DNA of 64,000 nt from Gammaproteobacteria bacterium (GCA_009845905.1 VXYS01000004.1:215285-279284), one strand, 5' to 3'. Positions 1 to 8,717 are shown, counted from the first letter of the stretch. The notes: generated by a model not told the origin, from the letters alone. A program made the numbers and translations.

Positions 1-1669
1 CACGGGAAATGGAACCGTACCAGGTCTGCTCATCCGACGGGCGGTAGCGCAGCACCAGCTTGGGGACAAGATAGCTGTCATCCACTTCATCGGTGTTCCG
101 CGGTCCTGTCCGCGGCACGAAAAACAGCGAGGCCAGATGCGGAGGAACGGGCGGTCCGAAGGCATTGGTTATGAGTGTGCTCGAATGCGGGCCGTCAACT
201 TCCAGCTCCTCGCTGACGTAACGGGCCTCGAAACCCACGTCCCAGGCATCGGTGAACTGCCAATCGACCAGGCCGTAGGCGGAGACGTGCGAAATTTCCC
301 GGTCCCAGGGATGGTTTACCCGGGGAACTGCGGTGCCGACGCGACTCATCCAGTGGCCGCAACTGATGGGCAGGCTCGGATCCGCGACGAAAGGCAGTCG
401 AAAACCATGCATGATGCAGGTAATCGAGTGCTCGTTCTGGTGCGTGTCGTCGGACCAGTACAAGCCCCCGACGACCCACGTCAAGGGGCCCTCACCGGTG
501 GAACTCAGCCGGACTTCCTGACTGAACAGGTCGGTCTCCGTCTCGAAGTTGGTTTCGCCGGCCACGCTGATGCCGAACGGGCGAACCGGCGCGGACGAGT
601 CGCCGGTGCGCTGCGCATCAAAATACTGCACCGACTCCACGGTGCCGACGTGAGTGATGGACGTCAGCAGAGCGCCGCCGAACTCGAGTTCCGCGCGAAG
701 GTGGCCGCGCACGACTTCGCGGGTGGTTCCCGGGTAATCCTTGCCGGTGCGCGGGTCCGTTGACAGGGTCAGCGTAAGTTCATCCATGGTGGCGACCGGT
801 CCGAAGGGCTGATCGACACCGGTGGCGTCCGGGTGCCAGAGCACCCCCAGCCCGGCGGCGGGCGCCGCCAGAAACGTGCGGTGCTGGGATGCCGTGGACG
901 CGGCCGGGCCGAATTCGTCGTCGGTGATCTCTACGCGTGCCGTCAGCCGAAACGAATCCGAAACGTCGAGCGCGGCCGTCAAGGTGGCGCCAATGCCCTC
1001 CTGACCGCCGACGTCGGCGCCCGTAATAAGGTTCTGGTAGTACCCGTCCTCGCTCCAGGAGGCGGCATTGAATCCCACGAAGAAATTGTCGCTTACGGGG
1101 CCGCTGGCCGAGACCGTGAGTTCGCGCTTGCCTTCGGCCGACACGTCAATCGCAACCTTGCCGAGGCGCTCCTCGCTGGGGCGCCGGGTCACGTAGTGGA
1201 TAGCGCCGCCGAAGGCGCTGCGGCCGTAGAGCGCCGACTGCGGGCCACGCACGATCTCGATGCGCTCCACGTCAATCAGCCTGGGATTGACGGTAAGCGA
1301 ACTGCCGGCGGTGCGGATGGCTTCGCCGGAGATGTCCACATCGTCCAGTAGCACAGCCACGTTCGGGCGGCCCCGTGTCGGCGAGAGTCCGCGCATGACC
1401 ACGCGCACGTCCTGCGGGCCGTAGCCCTTGTCGAAAATGATTCCCGCGGTCTGGCGGGCAATGTCCTCAAGGCTTTCGATACCCTGCACTTCCATGTCTT
1501 CCGCGCTGATCGTGGCAATGCTGATCGGCACCTCCTGCAGGGATTCCTCGCGCTTGCGCGCCACCACCACGATTTCCTCGAGTTCCTGCGCGTATACGGG
1601 CGCTATCAGAGCCGATGCACACACACCCAGAATCACGGCGCTGAAGCGCGCCTTGCGAATTTCAGTCAT
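1..1669 (-). CDS. TonB-dependent outer-membrane receptor (C-terminus cut by window edge)
   Basis: This is an outer-membrane active-transport receptor energised through TonB; its substrate cannot be read. The frame is open from the ATG at 1669 to the window edge, so about 556 N-terminal codons are present and the end of the barrel is missing. A signal peptide ends near residue 27 (APVYA|Q). A TonB box (EEIVVVARKR) follows at once, then a plug domain with IARQTAGI, VRVVMRGLSP and the family block VERIEIVRGPQSALYGRS before the first barrel strands (GGAIHYVTRRP). There is no N-terminal STN signalling domain, so an ECF-sigma signalling role is not suggested. The gene is divergent from the HMG-CoA reductase fusion, with 90 bases between the two starts, and no partner transporter lies beside it. 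I am confident of the family. Confidence 0.93.
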   Translation of the reverse strand, partial: MTEIRKARFSAVILGVCASALIAPVYAQELEEIVVVARKREESLQEVPISIATISAEDMEVQGIESLEDIARQTAGIIFDKGYGPQDVRVVMRGLSPTRGRPNVAVLLDDVDISGEAIRTAGSSLTVNPRLIDVERIEIVRGPQSALYGRSAFGGAIHYVTRRPSEERLGKVAIDVSAEGKRELTVSASGPVSDNFFVGFNAASWSEDGYYQNLITGADVGGQEGIGATLTAALDVSDSFRLTARVEITDDEFGPAASTASQHRTFLAAPAAGLGVLWHPDATGVDQPFGPVATMDELTLTLSTDPRTGKDYPGTTREVVRGHLRAELEFGGALLTSITHVGTVESVQYFDAQRTGDSSAPVRPFGISVAGETNFETETDLFSQEVRLSSTGEGPLTWVVGGLYWSDDTHQNEHSITCIMHGFRLPFVADPSLPISCGHWMSRVGTAVPRVNHPWDREISHVSAYGLVDWQFTDAWDVGFEARYVSEELEVDGPHSSTLITNAFGPPVPPHLASLFFVPRTGPRNTDEVDDSYLVPKLVLRYRPSDEQTWYGSISR

Positions 1670-1743
1670 CTGTTTGGCCCCCAATCGACCGCACGAAGGA
1701 TTCGCGCGGAATTTTGCCACAGATTCACAATCGGACGCTTTCG

Positions 1744-1749
1744 TATAAT
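1744..1749 (+). promoter_or_regulatory. Likely -10 box of the mevalonate-gene promoter
   Basis: A perfect TATAAT lies ten bases before the TTG start of the reductase-kinase fusion. No good -35 sits at 17 bases: TTCACA at 1724-1729 is 14 bases away and TTGCCA at 1714-1719 is 24 away. If this box is used, transcription would start within a few bases of the start codon and the mRNA would be almost leaderless. Confidence 0.45.
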
Positions 1750-1759
1750 TGCCGGCGCT

Positions 1760-4027
1760 TTGAAGGGGTCCCGAATACCCGGTTTCTACCGTCTTACGCC
1801 GCGCGAGCGGGTGCAGACCGCGCTCGAGCACGGCCTATTGAGCGAGGCGGACTTCAAGGACCTGGCCCGGGGCCGCGCCAGCCTGGACGCCGCGCGCGCG
1901 GACCGGATGATCGAGAACGTGATCGGCGTGCTCGGACTGCCGGTGGGCCTCGGACTGAATTTCCTGATCAACGGCCGCGACTATGTGGCCCCGATGGCGG
2001 TGGAGGAACCCTCGGTCGTCGCCGCGCTCAGTTCCGCCGCCAAGCTGGTTCGCGAAGCGGGCGGCTTCACCGCAGAAGCCGACGACCCGGTGCTGATCGG
2101 GCAGATCCAGGTGCTGAACGTGCCCGATCCGGCGCACGCGGCCGCCGACCTACTGTCACGGCGCGAGGAGATCATCCGCCTGGCGAACAGCATTCATCCG
2201 CGCATGGTGGCGCGAGGCGGCGGCGTGGTCGATGTCGAAGTACACCGGCGTCCGATGCCCGGCGGCGAAGGCGAAATGCTCGTGCTGCACCTGCTGGTCG
2301 ATACCCGCGACGCGATGGGCGCGAACCTCGTGAACAGCATGTGCGAGGGCGTGTCGGCGCTGGTCGAGAGCATGAGCGGCGGGCAGGTGTTCATGCGCAT
2401 CCTGTCGAACCTCAGCGACCGCGCGCTGGCCCGGGCCGAGGTCGTGATCCCGGAGGAACTGCTCGGCGGCAAGGGGCAAAGCGGCGAGGACGTGCGCGAC
2501 GGCATCGCGATGGCGGCGGAACTGGCCGCGGTCGATCCCTACCGCGCCGCGACGCACAACAAGGGCATCATGAACGGCGTCGATGCGGTGGCGCTTGCGA
2601 CGGGCAACGACTGGCGGGCCCTGGAGGCCGGCGCGCACGCCTGGGCGGCGCGTCACGGAAACTACACGGCGCTCTCGAAGTGGTGGTGCAACGAGGATGG
2701 GGCGTTGTGCGGACGGCTGGAGATGCCCATCAAGGTGGGCACGGTCGGGGGCTCGCTGGAGGCCAACCCGGCCACCCAGTTGTTCCTGCGGATGATGCGG
2801 GTGGAATCGGCCCAGGAGCTCGCGCAGGTCATGGCGGCGGTCGGCCTCGCGCAGAACTTCTCGGCGCTGCGGGCGCTGGTTACCGAAGGCATACAGGCCG
2901 GCCACATGACCCTGCACGCGCGCACCGTGGTCAAGGCCGCCGGCACGCCGCCGGAACTGTTCGACCAGGTCCTGGAGCGATTGATCGGCGAAGGCGACGT
3001 CAAGGTCTGGCGCGCGAGGGAAGTCCTGGGCGAGCTGGAAAGAAAGCGGGACATGCCGGCTCTGGACGAAGCGGCAATGGCCCGCCTGGGCGTGGCCGCG
3101 GGCAAACTGATCCTGCTGGGCGAGCATGCCGCCGTGTTCGGGCAGCCGGCTCTGGCCTGCCCCGTACCGCTGAACGTGCGCGCCCAGATCAGCGACAGCG
3201 AGGAAGGCATTCAGTTGGCGATCCCGGGCTGGGGGCTCGAGTACCGCCTGTCCCACTCGCGCCGGCGCCGCCCCTGGGAACGTTCGGCGCTGAAGATGCT
3301 CGAGGAACTCGGGTTGGCCGGCAAGTCGATGCGCATTTCCGTATTCTCCGACCTGCCCCGCGGCGTCGGCCTGGGTTCGTCGGCGGCGATGGCGGTCGCC
3401 ATCATCCGGGCCCTGAACAAGCGCTTCGATCTGGAACTCAGCGTCGAGAGGATCAACGAAATCGCCTGGGCCTGCGAGCAGTTTGCGCACGGCCGCGCGA
3501 GCGGCGTGGACAACGCCGTGTCGGCGTATGCAACCACACTGCTGTACCGCAAGAACACGCCGCCGGAGATTCAGCCGGTCAAGGCAGGCGCCGACACGTA
3601 TTTCGTGATCGGCATCAGCAGCGAGGAAAGCCTTACGGCGGTAACCGTCGAAAACGTCAGGACGGCGCGCGACCGGAACCCGAACATTTACGACAGGATC
3701 TTCGAGGAAATCGGCGAACTCGTGGTCGAGGCTCGGAAGTGCCTCGAAAGCGGGCGGCTCGAGGAACTGGGCGACCTGATGAACCTCAACCACGGCCTGC
3801 TCAACGGCCTGCAGCTCGCCACGCCGGAACTGGAACAGCTGATCGACGCCGCGCGCATGGGCGGCGCGCTGGGGGCCAAACTGACCGGCGGCGGCGGCGG
3901 CGGCGCCATGCTTGCGCTGTGCGCCGAGAGCAGCGATACGGTCAAGGAATCGATCGAAAAGACCGGCGCAAGGACCATCGCGCTGAAGCTTCCCGCCGGT
4001 GGAGGTGACGTGGAACTGATCCAGTGA
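1760..4027 (+). CDS. mvaA-mvk: Fused class II HMG-CoA reductase / mevalonate kinase
   Basis: One 755-residue polypeptide appears to join two mevalonate-pathway enzymes. Residues 1-430 align by eye with Pseudomonas mevalonii-type HMG-CoA reductase: SRIPGF near the start, VEEPS with catalytic Glu83, ATHNKGIMNG with Lys268, ATGNDWRA with Asp284, and GHMTLHART with His382. Residues 440-755 are a GHMP kinase of the mevalonate kinase type: GKLILLGEHAAVFG (448-461), GVGLGSSAAM (about 535), SGVDNAVS with the likely catalytic Asp584, and LTGGGGGGAM (about 708). The TTG start is supported because homology begins at residue 4. There is no stop or frameshift between the domains. The product would turn HMG-CoA into mevalonate and then mevalonate 5-phosphate in the cytoplasm. 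The stop overlaps the start of IPP isomerase. HMG-CoA synthase, phosphomevalonate kinase and the decarboxylase are not in this window. Confidence 0.95.
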   Translation: MKGSRIPGFYRLTPRERVQTALEHGLLSEADFKDLARGRASLDAARADRMIENVIGVLGLPVGLGLNFLINGRDYVAPMAVEEPSVVAALSSAAKLVREAGGFTAEADDPVLIGQIQVLNVPDPAHAAADLLSRREEIIRLANSIHPRMVARGGGVVDVEVHRRPMPGGEGEMLVLHLLVDTRDAMGANLVNSMCEGVSALVESMSGGQVFMRILSNLSDRALARAEVVIPEELLGGKGQSGEDVRDGIAMAAELAAVDPYRAATHNKGIMNGVDAVALATGNDWRALEAGAHAWAARHGNYTALSKWWCNEDGALCGRLEMPIKVGTVGGSLEANPATQLFLRMMRVESAQELAQVMAAVGLAQNFSALRALVTEGIQAGHMTLHARTVVKAAGTPPELFDQVLERLIGEGDVKVWRAREVLGELERKRDMPALDEAAMARLGVAAGKLILLGEHAAVFGQPALACPVPLNVRAQISDSEEGIQLAIPGWGLEYRLSHSRRRRPWERSALKMLEELGLAGKSMRISVFSDLPRGVGLGSSAAMAVAIIRALNKRFDLELSVERINEIAWACEQFAHGRASGVDNAVSAYATTLLYRKNTPPEIQPVKAGADTYFVIGISSEESLTAVTVENVRTARDRNPNIYDRIFEEIGELVVEARKCLESGRLEELGDLMNLNHGLLNGLQLATPELEQLIDAARMGGALGAKLTGGGGGGAMLALCAESSDTVKESIEKTGARTIALKLPAGGGDVELIQ

Positions 4028-4551
4028 GCGAGCCGGTCAACCTGGTGCTGGTGGACGCCAAGGATCGCGAAATCGGCGTGGCGGAAAAACTGGAGTGCCA
4101 CGTCGGAGACGGCCTGCTTCACCGCGCCTTTTCGGTATTCGTCTACGGACCGGACGGGCGGGTCCTGCTCCAGCAACGCAGCGCCGCCAAGCCGCTGTGG
4201 CCGATGTACTGGTCGAATGCCTGTTGCGGTCATCCTCTGCCGGGCGAGGACGTTCCCGCCGCTGCCGAGCGCCGCACGCAAGAAGAATTTGGCATCGCCT
4301 GCCAGGCCCGGTTCCTCTACAAGTTCCAATACCAGGCCCGCTATTCCGACGGCTTCTCGGAAAACGAGCTATGCCACGTGTTCGAAAGCGACTACGACGG
4401 CGAACTGGCGCCCGACCCCGCCGAAATCGCCGCCTGGCGCTGGATCACGCCGGATGAACTGACGCGGGAAATCGAACGCCACCCCGAGCGCTTTTCCCCG
4501 TGGATGAAGCTCGAATGGGCTGAAATCCGCCGAGGCAGACAAGCAAGGTAA
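4024..4551 (+). CDS. idi: Isopentenyl-diphosphate delta-isomerase, type 1
   Basis: This Nudix-fold enzyme interconverts isopentenyl and dimethylallyl diphosphate in the cytoplasm. The 175-residue length is normal for type 1 bacterial Idi. The active-site Cys lies in SNACCGHP, the Nudix box is GEDVPAAAERRTQEEFGI, and the second catalytic acid lies in ENELCHVF. It starts with GTG at 4024, sharing GTGA with the stop codon of the reductase-kinase gene, so the two are translationally coupled. This places it functionally in the mevalonate branch and makes it a plausible last step of an operon whose middle steps are encoded elsewhere. A 30-bp perfect hairpin begins three bases after its stop and separates it from convergent fumC. 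Confidence 0.95.
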   Translation: MSEPVNLVLVDAKDREIGVAEKLECHVGDGLLHRAFSVFVYGPDGRVLLQQRSAAKPLWPMYWSNACCGHPLPGEDVPAAAERRTQEEFGIACQARFLYKFQYQARYSDGFSENELCHVFESDYDGELAPDPAEIAAWRWITPDELTREIERHPERFSPWMKLEWAEIRRGRQAR

Positions 4552-4553
4552 CA

Positions 4554-4662
4554 GCGTCGTCTCTGACTCATCCCTCGCAGGAGCGTTGGAGGCAGGATGC
4601 CGGAAACGAGCCCCAGGGATGGGTTTATGCGTCTCCTGCGAGGGATGAGTCAGAGACGACGC
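4554..4662. repeat. Hairpin family 1, copy A: 30-bp perfect arms, conserved loop
   Basis: Arms at 4554-4583 and 4633-4662 are perfectly complementary over 30 bases around a 49-base loop. Read on the minus strand the loop begins ACGCATAAACCCATCC and continues TGGGGCTCG, which nearly matches the loops of the copies at 29134 and 53627, whereas the arms are unlike theirs except for the inner GGAG/CTCC. It lies between the convergent ends of idi and fumC and could terminate transcription both ways. Confidence 0.9.
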
Positions 4663-4700
4663 GACGCCGAATGGGCGGCGGGGGCTGTCCCGGATGAATG

Positions 4701-6086
4701 TTATTCGGAGTGAATGCCGCCCCGGGTCAGGGTGACCGGATTCAGGATGGCCTTCAGCTGCTCTTCGGAAAGATCGGTTTCCTCGACCGCCACTTCCAGG
4801 ATCGGCCGCCCCTCCGCATAGGCCCGCTTGGCGATCGCCGCGGCCTTGTCGTAGCCGATCACCGGGTTCAGCGCCGTCACCAGGACCGGGTTGCGCTCCA
4901 GCAGCTCCGCCAGCCGTTCCGTGTTGACCGTCAGGCCCGCGATCGCCTTGTCGGCCAGCATCCGGCAGGCCGCCGAGAGTATCTGGATGCTCTCAAGCGC
5001 GTTGCGCGCGATCATCGGCAGCATCACGTTCAACTGGAAGTTGCCCGACTGGGCGCCCACCGTTATCGCCGCGTCGTTGCCGATGACCTGGGCCGCCACC
5101 TGCATGGCGGCTTCGCTGGCGACGGGATTGACCTTGCCGGGCATGATGCTGGAGCCGGGCTGCAGCGCCGGCAGCGTGATCTCGCCCAGTCCGCCCAGCG
5201 GCCCCGAATTCATCATGCGCAGGTCGTTGGCGATCTTCATCAGCGCCACCGCCGCCACCTTGAGCTGTCCGGACAGCTCCACCATCGTTTCCTGCCCGGC
5301 CAGCGCCGCAAACCGGTTGCCGGCGGGCGTCAGATCCAGGCCGGTCTTTTCGCTGATCCAGCGGCAAGCCAGTCCCGACATCACCGGGTGGGCGTTGATT
5401 CCCGTCCCGACCGCGGTTCCGCCCAGCGCCAGCTTGTTCAGCCTTAAATTGAGCACCTGCTCAAGCCGGGTCCGGCAGTCGCGCAATTGCGCCGCCCAGC
5501 CGCCGAATTCCTGGCTGAGCGCCAGGGGCATCGCATCCATCAGGTGCGTGCGGCCGGTCTTGACCACGCCCTCGAATTCGGCGGCGCGCTTCTCGATCGT
5601 GCCGGCGAGGTGATCCAGGGCCGGCAGCAGCCGCTCGTTGACCTCCAGGGCCGCGGAGAGATGCAATGCCGACGGAATGACATCGTTGCTGCTCTGCCCC
5701 ATGTTCACGTGATCGTTTGGATGCACCCTGATCTCTTTGGAACTGGCGGCGCTGGCGATCACCTCGTTTACGTTCATGTTGCTGCTGGTGCCCGATCCGG
5801 TCTGAAAGACGTCCACGGGGAAGTGCTCGTCGTGGATGCTGTGGGCAACGTGATCGGCTGCCCTCATGATGGCGTTGGCCCGGGCCGAGTCCAGCAGGCC
5901 CAGGGTGCGATTGGCGGAAGCGCAGGCGCCCTTGATCAGGCCCAGGGCGCGAATGAACGCGCGCGGCATCCTCTTGCCGCTGATCTGGAAGTTCTCCACG
6001 GCACGCTGGGTGCTGGCTCCCCAAAGCGCGTCGGACGGGACCTTGAGCGTTCCCATGCTGTCGCGTTCGGTTCTTAATTTTGGCAC
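4701..6086 (-). CDS. fumC: Fumarate hydratase, class II
   Basis: This cytosolic TCA-cycle enzyme interconverts fumarate and malate without an iron-sulfur cluster. It has 461 residues, the normal length. The superfamily signature SSIMPGKVNPV lies near residue 312, and the fumarase blocks TGSGTSSNMNVNEV, HPNDHVNMGQSSND and GRTHLMDAMPL are all visible. The GTG start at 6086 is preferred because the segment RTERDSMGTLKVP matches the beginning of FumC proteins. It is divergent from purB, with 54 bases between the starts. Both genes belong to the same fumarase/argininosuccinase superfamily, and purB makes fumarate. Confidence 0.96.
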   Translation of the reverse strand: MPKLRTERDSMGTLKVPSDALWGASTQRAVENFQISGKRMPRAFIRALGLIKGACASANRTLGLLDSARANAIMRAADHVAHSIHDEHFPVDVFQTGSGTSSNMNVNEVIASAASSKEIRVHPNDHVNMGQSSNDVIPSALHLSAALEVNERLLPALDHLAGTIEKRAAEFEGVVKTGRTHLMDAMPLALSQEFGGWAAQLRDCRTRLEQVLNLRLNKLALGGTAVGTGINAHPVMSGLACRWISEKTGLDLTPAGNRFAALAGQETMVELSGQLKVAAVALMKIANDLRMMNSGPLGGLGEITLPALQPGSSIMPGKVNPVASEAAMQVAAQVIGNDAAITVGAQSGNFQLNVMLPMIARNALESIQILSAACRMLADKAIAGLTVNTERLAELLERNPVLVTALNPVIGYDKAAAIAKRAYAEGRPILEVAVEETDLSEEQLKAILNPVTLTRGGIHSE

Positions 6087-6140
6087 GAACTACCCCTGTT
6101 GCAGTATGATGCGCGCCTCGGAGTATAGCCGCCCATTTCC

Positions 6141-7517
6141 ATGTCCCGGTATACCAGCCTCGCGAATTCTCTGACCGCGCTGGGGCCGCTGGACGGGCGC
6201 TACGCGGAAGCCGTGCGGCCGCTGGCCGAACTGTTCTCCGAGCAGGGGCTGATCCGGCAGCGGCTGAAGGTGGAGCTTGCCTGGCTGCGGGCGCTTTGCG
6301 CCGAAGAAGCATTCGGGCCCGCCGCTCCGCTGACCGCCGACGAAACGGCCTTTCTGGACGCTCTGGAACAGGACCTGGGAGCGCCGGCGGCCGAGCGCGT
6401 AAAGGAACTGGAGCAGCAGACCCGCCACGACGTCAAGGCGGTGGAGCTGTACCTGGCCGAACGGCTGAGCGGACACGATTCGCTCGCCGGCCGCATACCT
6501 CTGCTGCATTTCGCCTGCACCAGCTGGGACATCAACAGCAGCGCCTACGGCATCATGCTGGCCGGGGCCCGTTCAGAAGTCCTGACGCCCGTGCTGGAAG
6601 CGCTGATCGGGCAGCTTCGATGCATGGCCCGCGATCACGCCGGCCTGCCCATGCTGGCCCGCACCCACGGTCAGCCGGCCAGCCCCACGACACTGGGCAA
6701 GGAACTGGCGGTGTTCGCACACAGGCTTCAGCGCCAACTCGCGGTTTTCGGCGACATCCCGGCGATGGCCAAGTGCAGCGGCGCGACCGGCAACTACAAC
6801 GCCCATTACGCCGCCTGCCCCGGGGTGGACTGGCCGGACTTCAGCCGCCGCTTCCTTTCCGGGTTGGGCCTGGCGCAGAACCCGGTCACGACGCAGATCG
6901 AGCCGTACGACTGGGTAGCCGAGTATTGCGACGCGCTCGCGCGGATCAACCGCATCCTGATCGACCTGTGCCGGGATGCGTGGACCTATATTTCGTTGGG
7001 CTACTTCCGCCAGAAAGCGGTGAGCGGCGAGACAGGGTCTTCCACGATGCCGCACAAAGTCAATCCCATCAATCTCGAAAACGCCGAAGGCAACCTGGGG
7101 CTTTCGAACGCGCTGCTGGGCCACTTTTCGGAAAAGCTCCCCGTGTCGCGTCTGCAGCGGGACCTAAGCGACTCCACGGTGCTGCGCAACCTGGGCGTCG
7201 CATTCGGGCATGCGCTGGTGGCCTGGACGGAAGTGCAAAAAGGCCTGGACAAACTCTCGCCCGATGAGTCCAGAATGAGCGAGGACCTCGACTCGGCCTG
7301 GGAAACGCTGGCCGAGGCGGTGCAGACGGTGATGCGCGCCCATGGCTGCGAGAATGCCTACGAACAACTTAAGGATATGTCACGTAATCAGATAGTTACA
7401 AGAGTATCCTTACATGATTTCTTGAGTAAGACAGAGCTGCCTGACGCAGCGCGCGAGGCGCTGCTCGCCCTGACTCCCGCGACTTACACGGGCATCGCGA
7501 AGAAACTGGCGGAGTGA
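6141..7517 (+). CDS. purB: Adenylosuccinate lyase
   Basis: PurB cleaves SAICAR and adenylosuccinate, releasing fumarate, in two steps of purine synthesis. It has 458 residues, close to the long gammaproteobacterial form. It begins SLTALGPLDGRYAEAV like E. coli PurB, has the lyase signature GSSTMPHKVNP at residues 299-309, and carries the substrate blocks ARTHGQPASPTTLGKE and SGATGNYNAH. mnmA starts nine bases after its stop, as in many gammaproteobacteria where the two genes are neighbours. The 3' part of the gene (about 7360-7435) is strikingly AT-rich compared with the rest, but the reading frame and the protein stay normal there. Confidence 0.96.
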   Translation: MSRYTSLANSLTALGPLDGRYAEAVRPLAELFSEQGLIRQRLKVELAWLRALCAEEAFGPAAPLTADETAFLDALEQDLGAPAAERVKELEQQTRHDVKAVELYLAERLSGHDSLAGRIPLLHFACTSWDINSSAYGIMLAGARSEVLTPVLEALIGQLRCMARDHAGLPMLARTHGQPASPTTLGKELAVFAHRLQRQLAVFGDIPAMAKCSGATGNYNAHYAACPGVDWPDFSRRFLSGLGLAQNPVTTQIEPYDWVAEYCDALARINRILIDLCRDAWTYISLGYFRQKAVSGETGSSTMPHKVNPINLENAEGNLGLSNALLGHFSEKLPVSRLQRDLSDSTVLRNLGVAFGHALVAWTEVQKGLDKLSPDESRMSEDLDSAWETLAEAVQTVMRAHGCENAYEQLKDMSRNQIVTRVSLHDFLSKTELPDAAREALLALTPATYTGIAKKLAE

Positions 7518-7526
7518 GGTTCTCCC

Positions 7527-8612
7527 GTGGCGGCCAACGTCATGGTGGCGATTTCCGGCGGAGTGGATTCCGCGGTGGCCGCGTTGCGCCTGATCGACGC
7601 GGGCCACCCGGTGGAAGCCCTGCACATGACCAACTGGGACGAGCCCGACGGCTCCTGTCCCGCCGCCGAAGACCTTGAGGCCGCGGCGGGCGTGGCCGGC
7701 GAACTCGGCATCCCGCTACACCATCTGAATTTCTCCGAAGAGTACCGGCGGGAAGTCTTCGACGAGATGCTGATGGAGTGCCGGGCGGGACGAACTCCCA
7801 ATCCGGACGTCGGCTGCAACAGGCGCATCAAGTTCGGGGCCTGTCTGAAACAGGCGCGTAGACTGGGCGCCGAACGGCTGGCCACGGGCCACCACGCACG
7901 CCTGGAGCACTCGGCGCCCGGCACCCGGCTGTTGCGCGGAAAGGACCGCAACAAGGACCAGACGTATTTTCTGCACGCGGTTGACGGAAGTGCGCTCGGC
8001 GGTTGTCTTTTCCCGGTGGGTGAACTGGACAAGGACGAGGTGCGCGACATCGCGCATCGGCGCGGGCTGCCGAATTACGCGCGCCCGGACAGCACCGGCA
8101 TCTGCTTCGTGGGCGAGCGGTCCTTTCCGGATTTCATTTCGCGGCACCTCGCGATGCAAGCGGGGCCCATCGTCACGCTTGCCGGAAAGCATGTGGGCGA
8201 ACATCGCGGTCTTGCAGCCTACACGATCGGCCAGCGGCGCAGACTCGGACTGGGAGGCATGCAAGGCTGCGGCCCCGAGCCTTGGCACGTGGTGCGCAAG
8301 GACCTGAGCGCCAACGCGCTGGTCGTGGCACAGGGGCACGACCACCCGCTGCTGTTCACCCGCCTGGCCACCGTGCGAAAGCTGAAGTGGGTGCGCGGCG
8401 CGCCGGATGATCTCCTCGGGGGCATGCGCTTGAGCGCCAAGACCCGCTACCGCCAGGACGACGCGGATTGCGAGGCGCGTCTGGTCGGCCCGGACCGCTG
8501 CCTGGTGCGCTTCGACGAGCCCCAGTGGGCGGTAACGCCCGGGCAGTACCTGGTTTTCTACAACGGCGAGGAATGCCTGGGTGGCGGCGTAATCGAACGC
8601 GCCGAAGCCTAG
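7527..8612 (+). CDS. mnmA: tRNA-specific 2-thiouridylase
   Basis: MnmA thiolates the wobble uridine of the Lys, Glu and Gln tRNAs, using ATP and a sulfur relay. It has 361 residues. The PP-loop SGGVDSAVAA is at residues 9-18. The two catalytic cysteines are at 97 (NPDVGCNRRIKF) and 193 (DSTGICFVGE), and the tRNA-recognition block RNKDQTYFL is present. The start is GTG; GGAG within the purB stop region serves as ribosome binding site. It is probably cotranscribed with purB. The usual downstream neighbour hflD is absent; instead a stem-loop repeat of family 2 begins 17 bases past the stop. Confidence 0.96.
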   Translation: MAANVMVAISGGVDSAVAALRLIDAGHPVEALHMTNWDEPDGSCPAAEDLEAAAGVAGELGIPLHHLNFSEEYRREVFDEMLMECRAGRTPNPDVGCNRRIKFGACLKQARRLGAERLATGHHARLEHSAPGTRLLRGKDRNKDQTYFLHAVDGSALGGCLFPVGELDKDEVRDIAHRRGLPNYARPDSTGICFVGERSFPDFISRHLAMQAGPIVTLAGKHVGEHRGLAAYTIGQRRRLGLGGMQGCGPEPWHVVRKDLSANALVVAQGHDHPLLFTRLATVRKLKWVRGAPDDLLGGMRLSAKTRYRQDDADCEARLVGPDRCLVRFDEPQWAVTPGQYLVFYNGEECLGGGVIERAEA

Positions 8613-8628
8613 GCGCAGTGCGTCCCCT

Positions 8629-8696
8629 GGGGTGGGAGGGCGTCCCGCCCTCCGCGAAGGCGGGCCGCCGTGGGGGACATGCCCCCACTCCCAGGG
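8629..8696. repeat. Hairpin family 2, copy 1 (two adjacent hairpins)
   Basis: GGAGGGC-GTCCC-GCCCTCC at 8635-8653 and a second hairpin with 7-base arms GTGGGGG/CCCCCAC and loop ACATG at 8670-8688 lie just after mnmA. On the minus strand the order is CCCTGGGAG, hairpin with CATG loop, CGGCGGCC, then hairpin with loop GGGAC. The same order recurs at 45703-45775 with different stem bases. It could act as the mnmA terminator. Confidence 0.75.
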
Positions 8697-8717
8697 CGAA
8701 CTGTTAGCATTGGCCGA

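Noticed and set aside
8670..8717. Upstream GTG start for the exported protein
   Set aside because: It lies in a hairpin repeat and would put 16 residues before an otherwise normal signal peptide.
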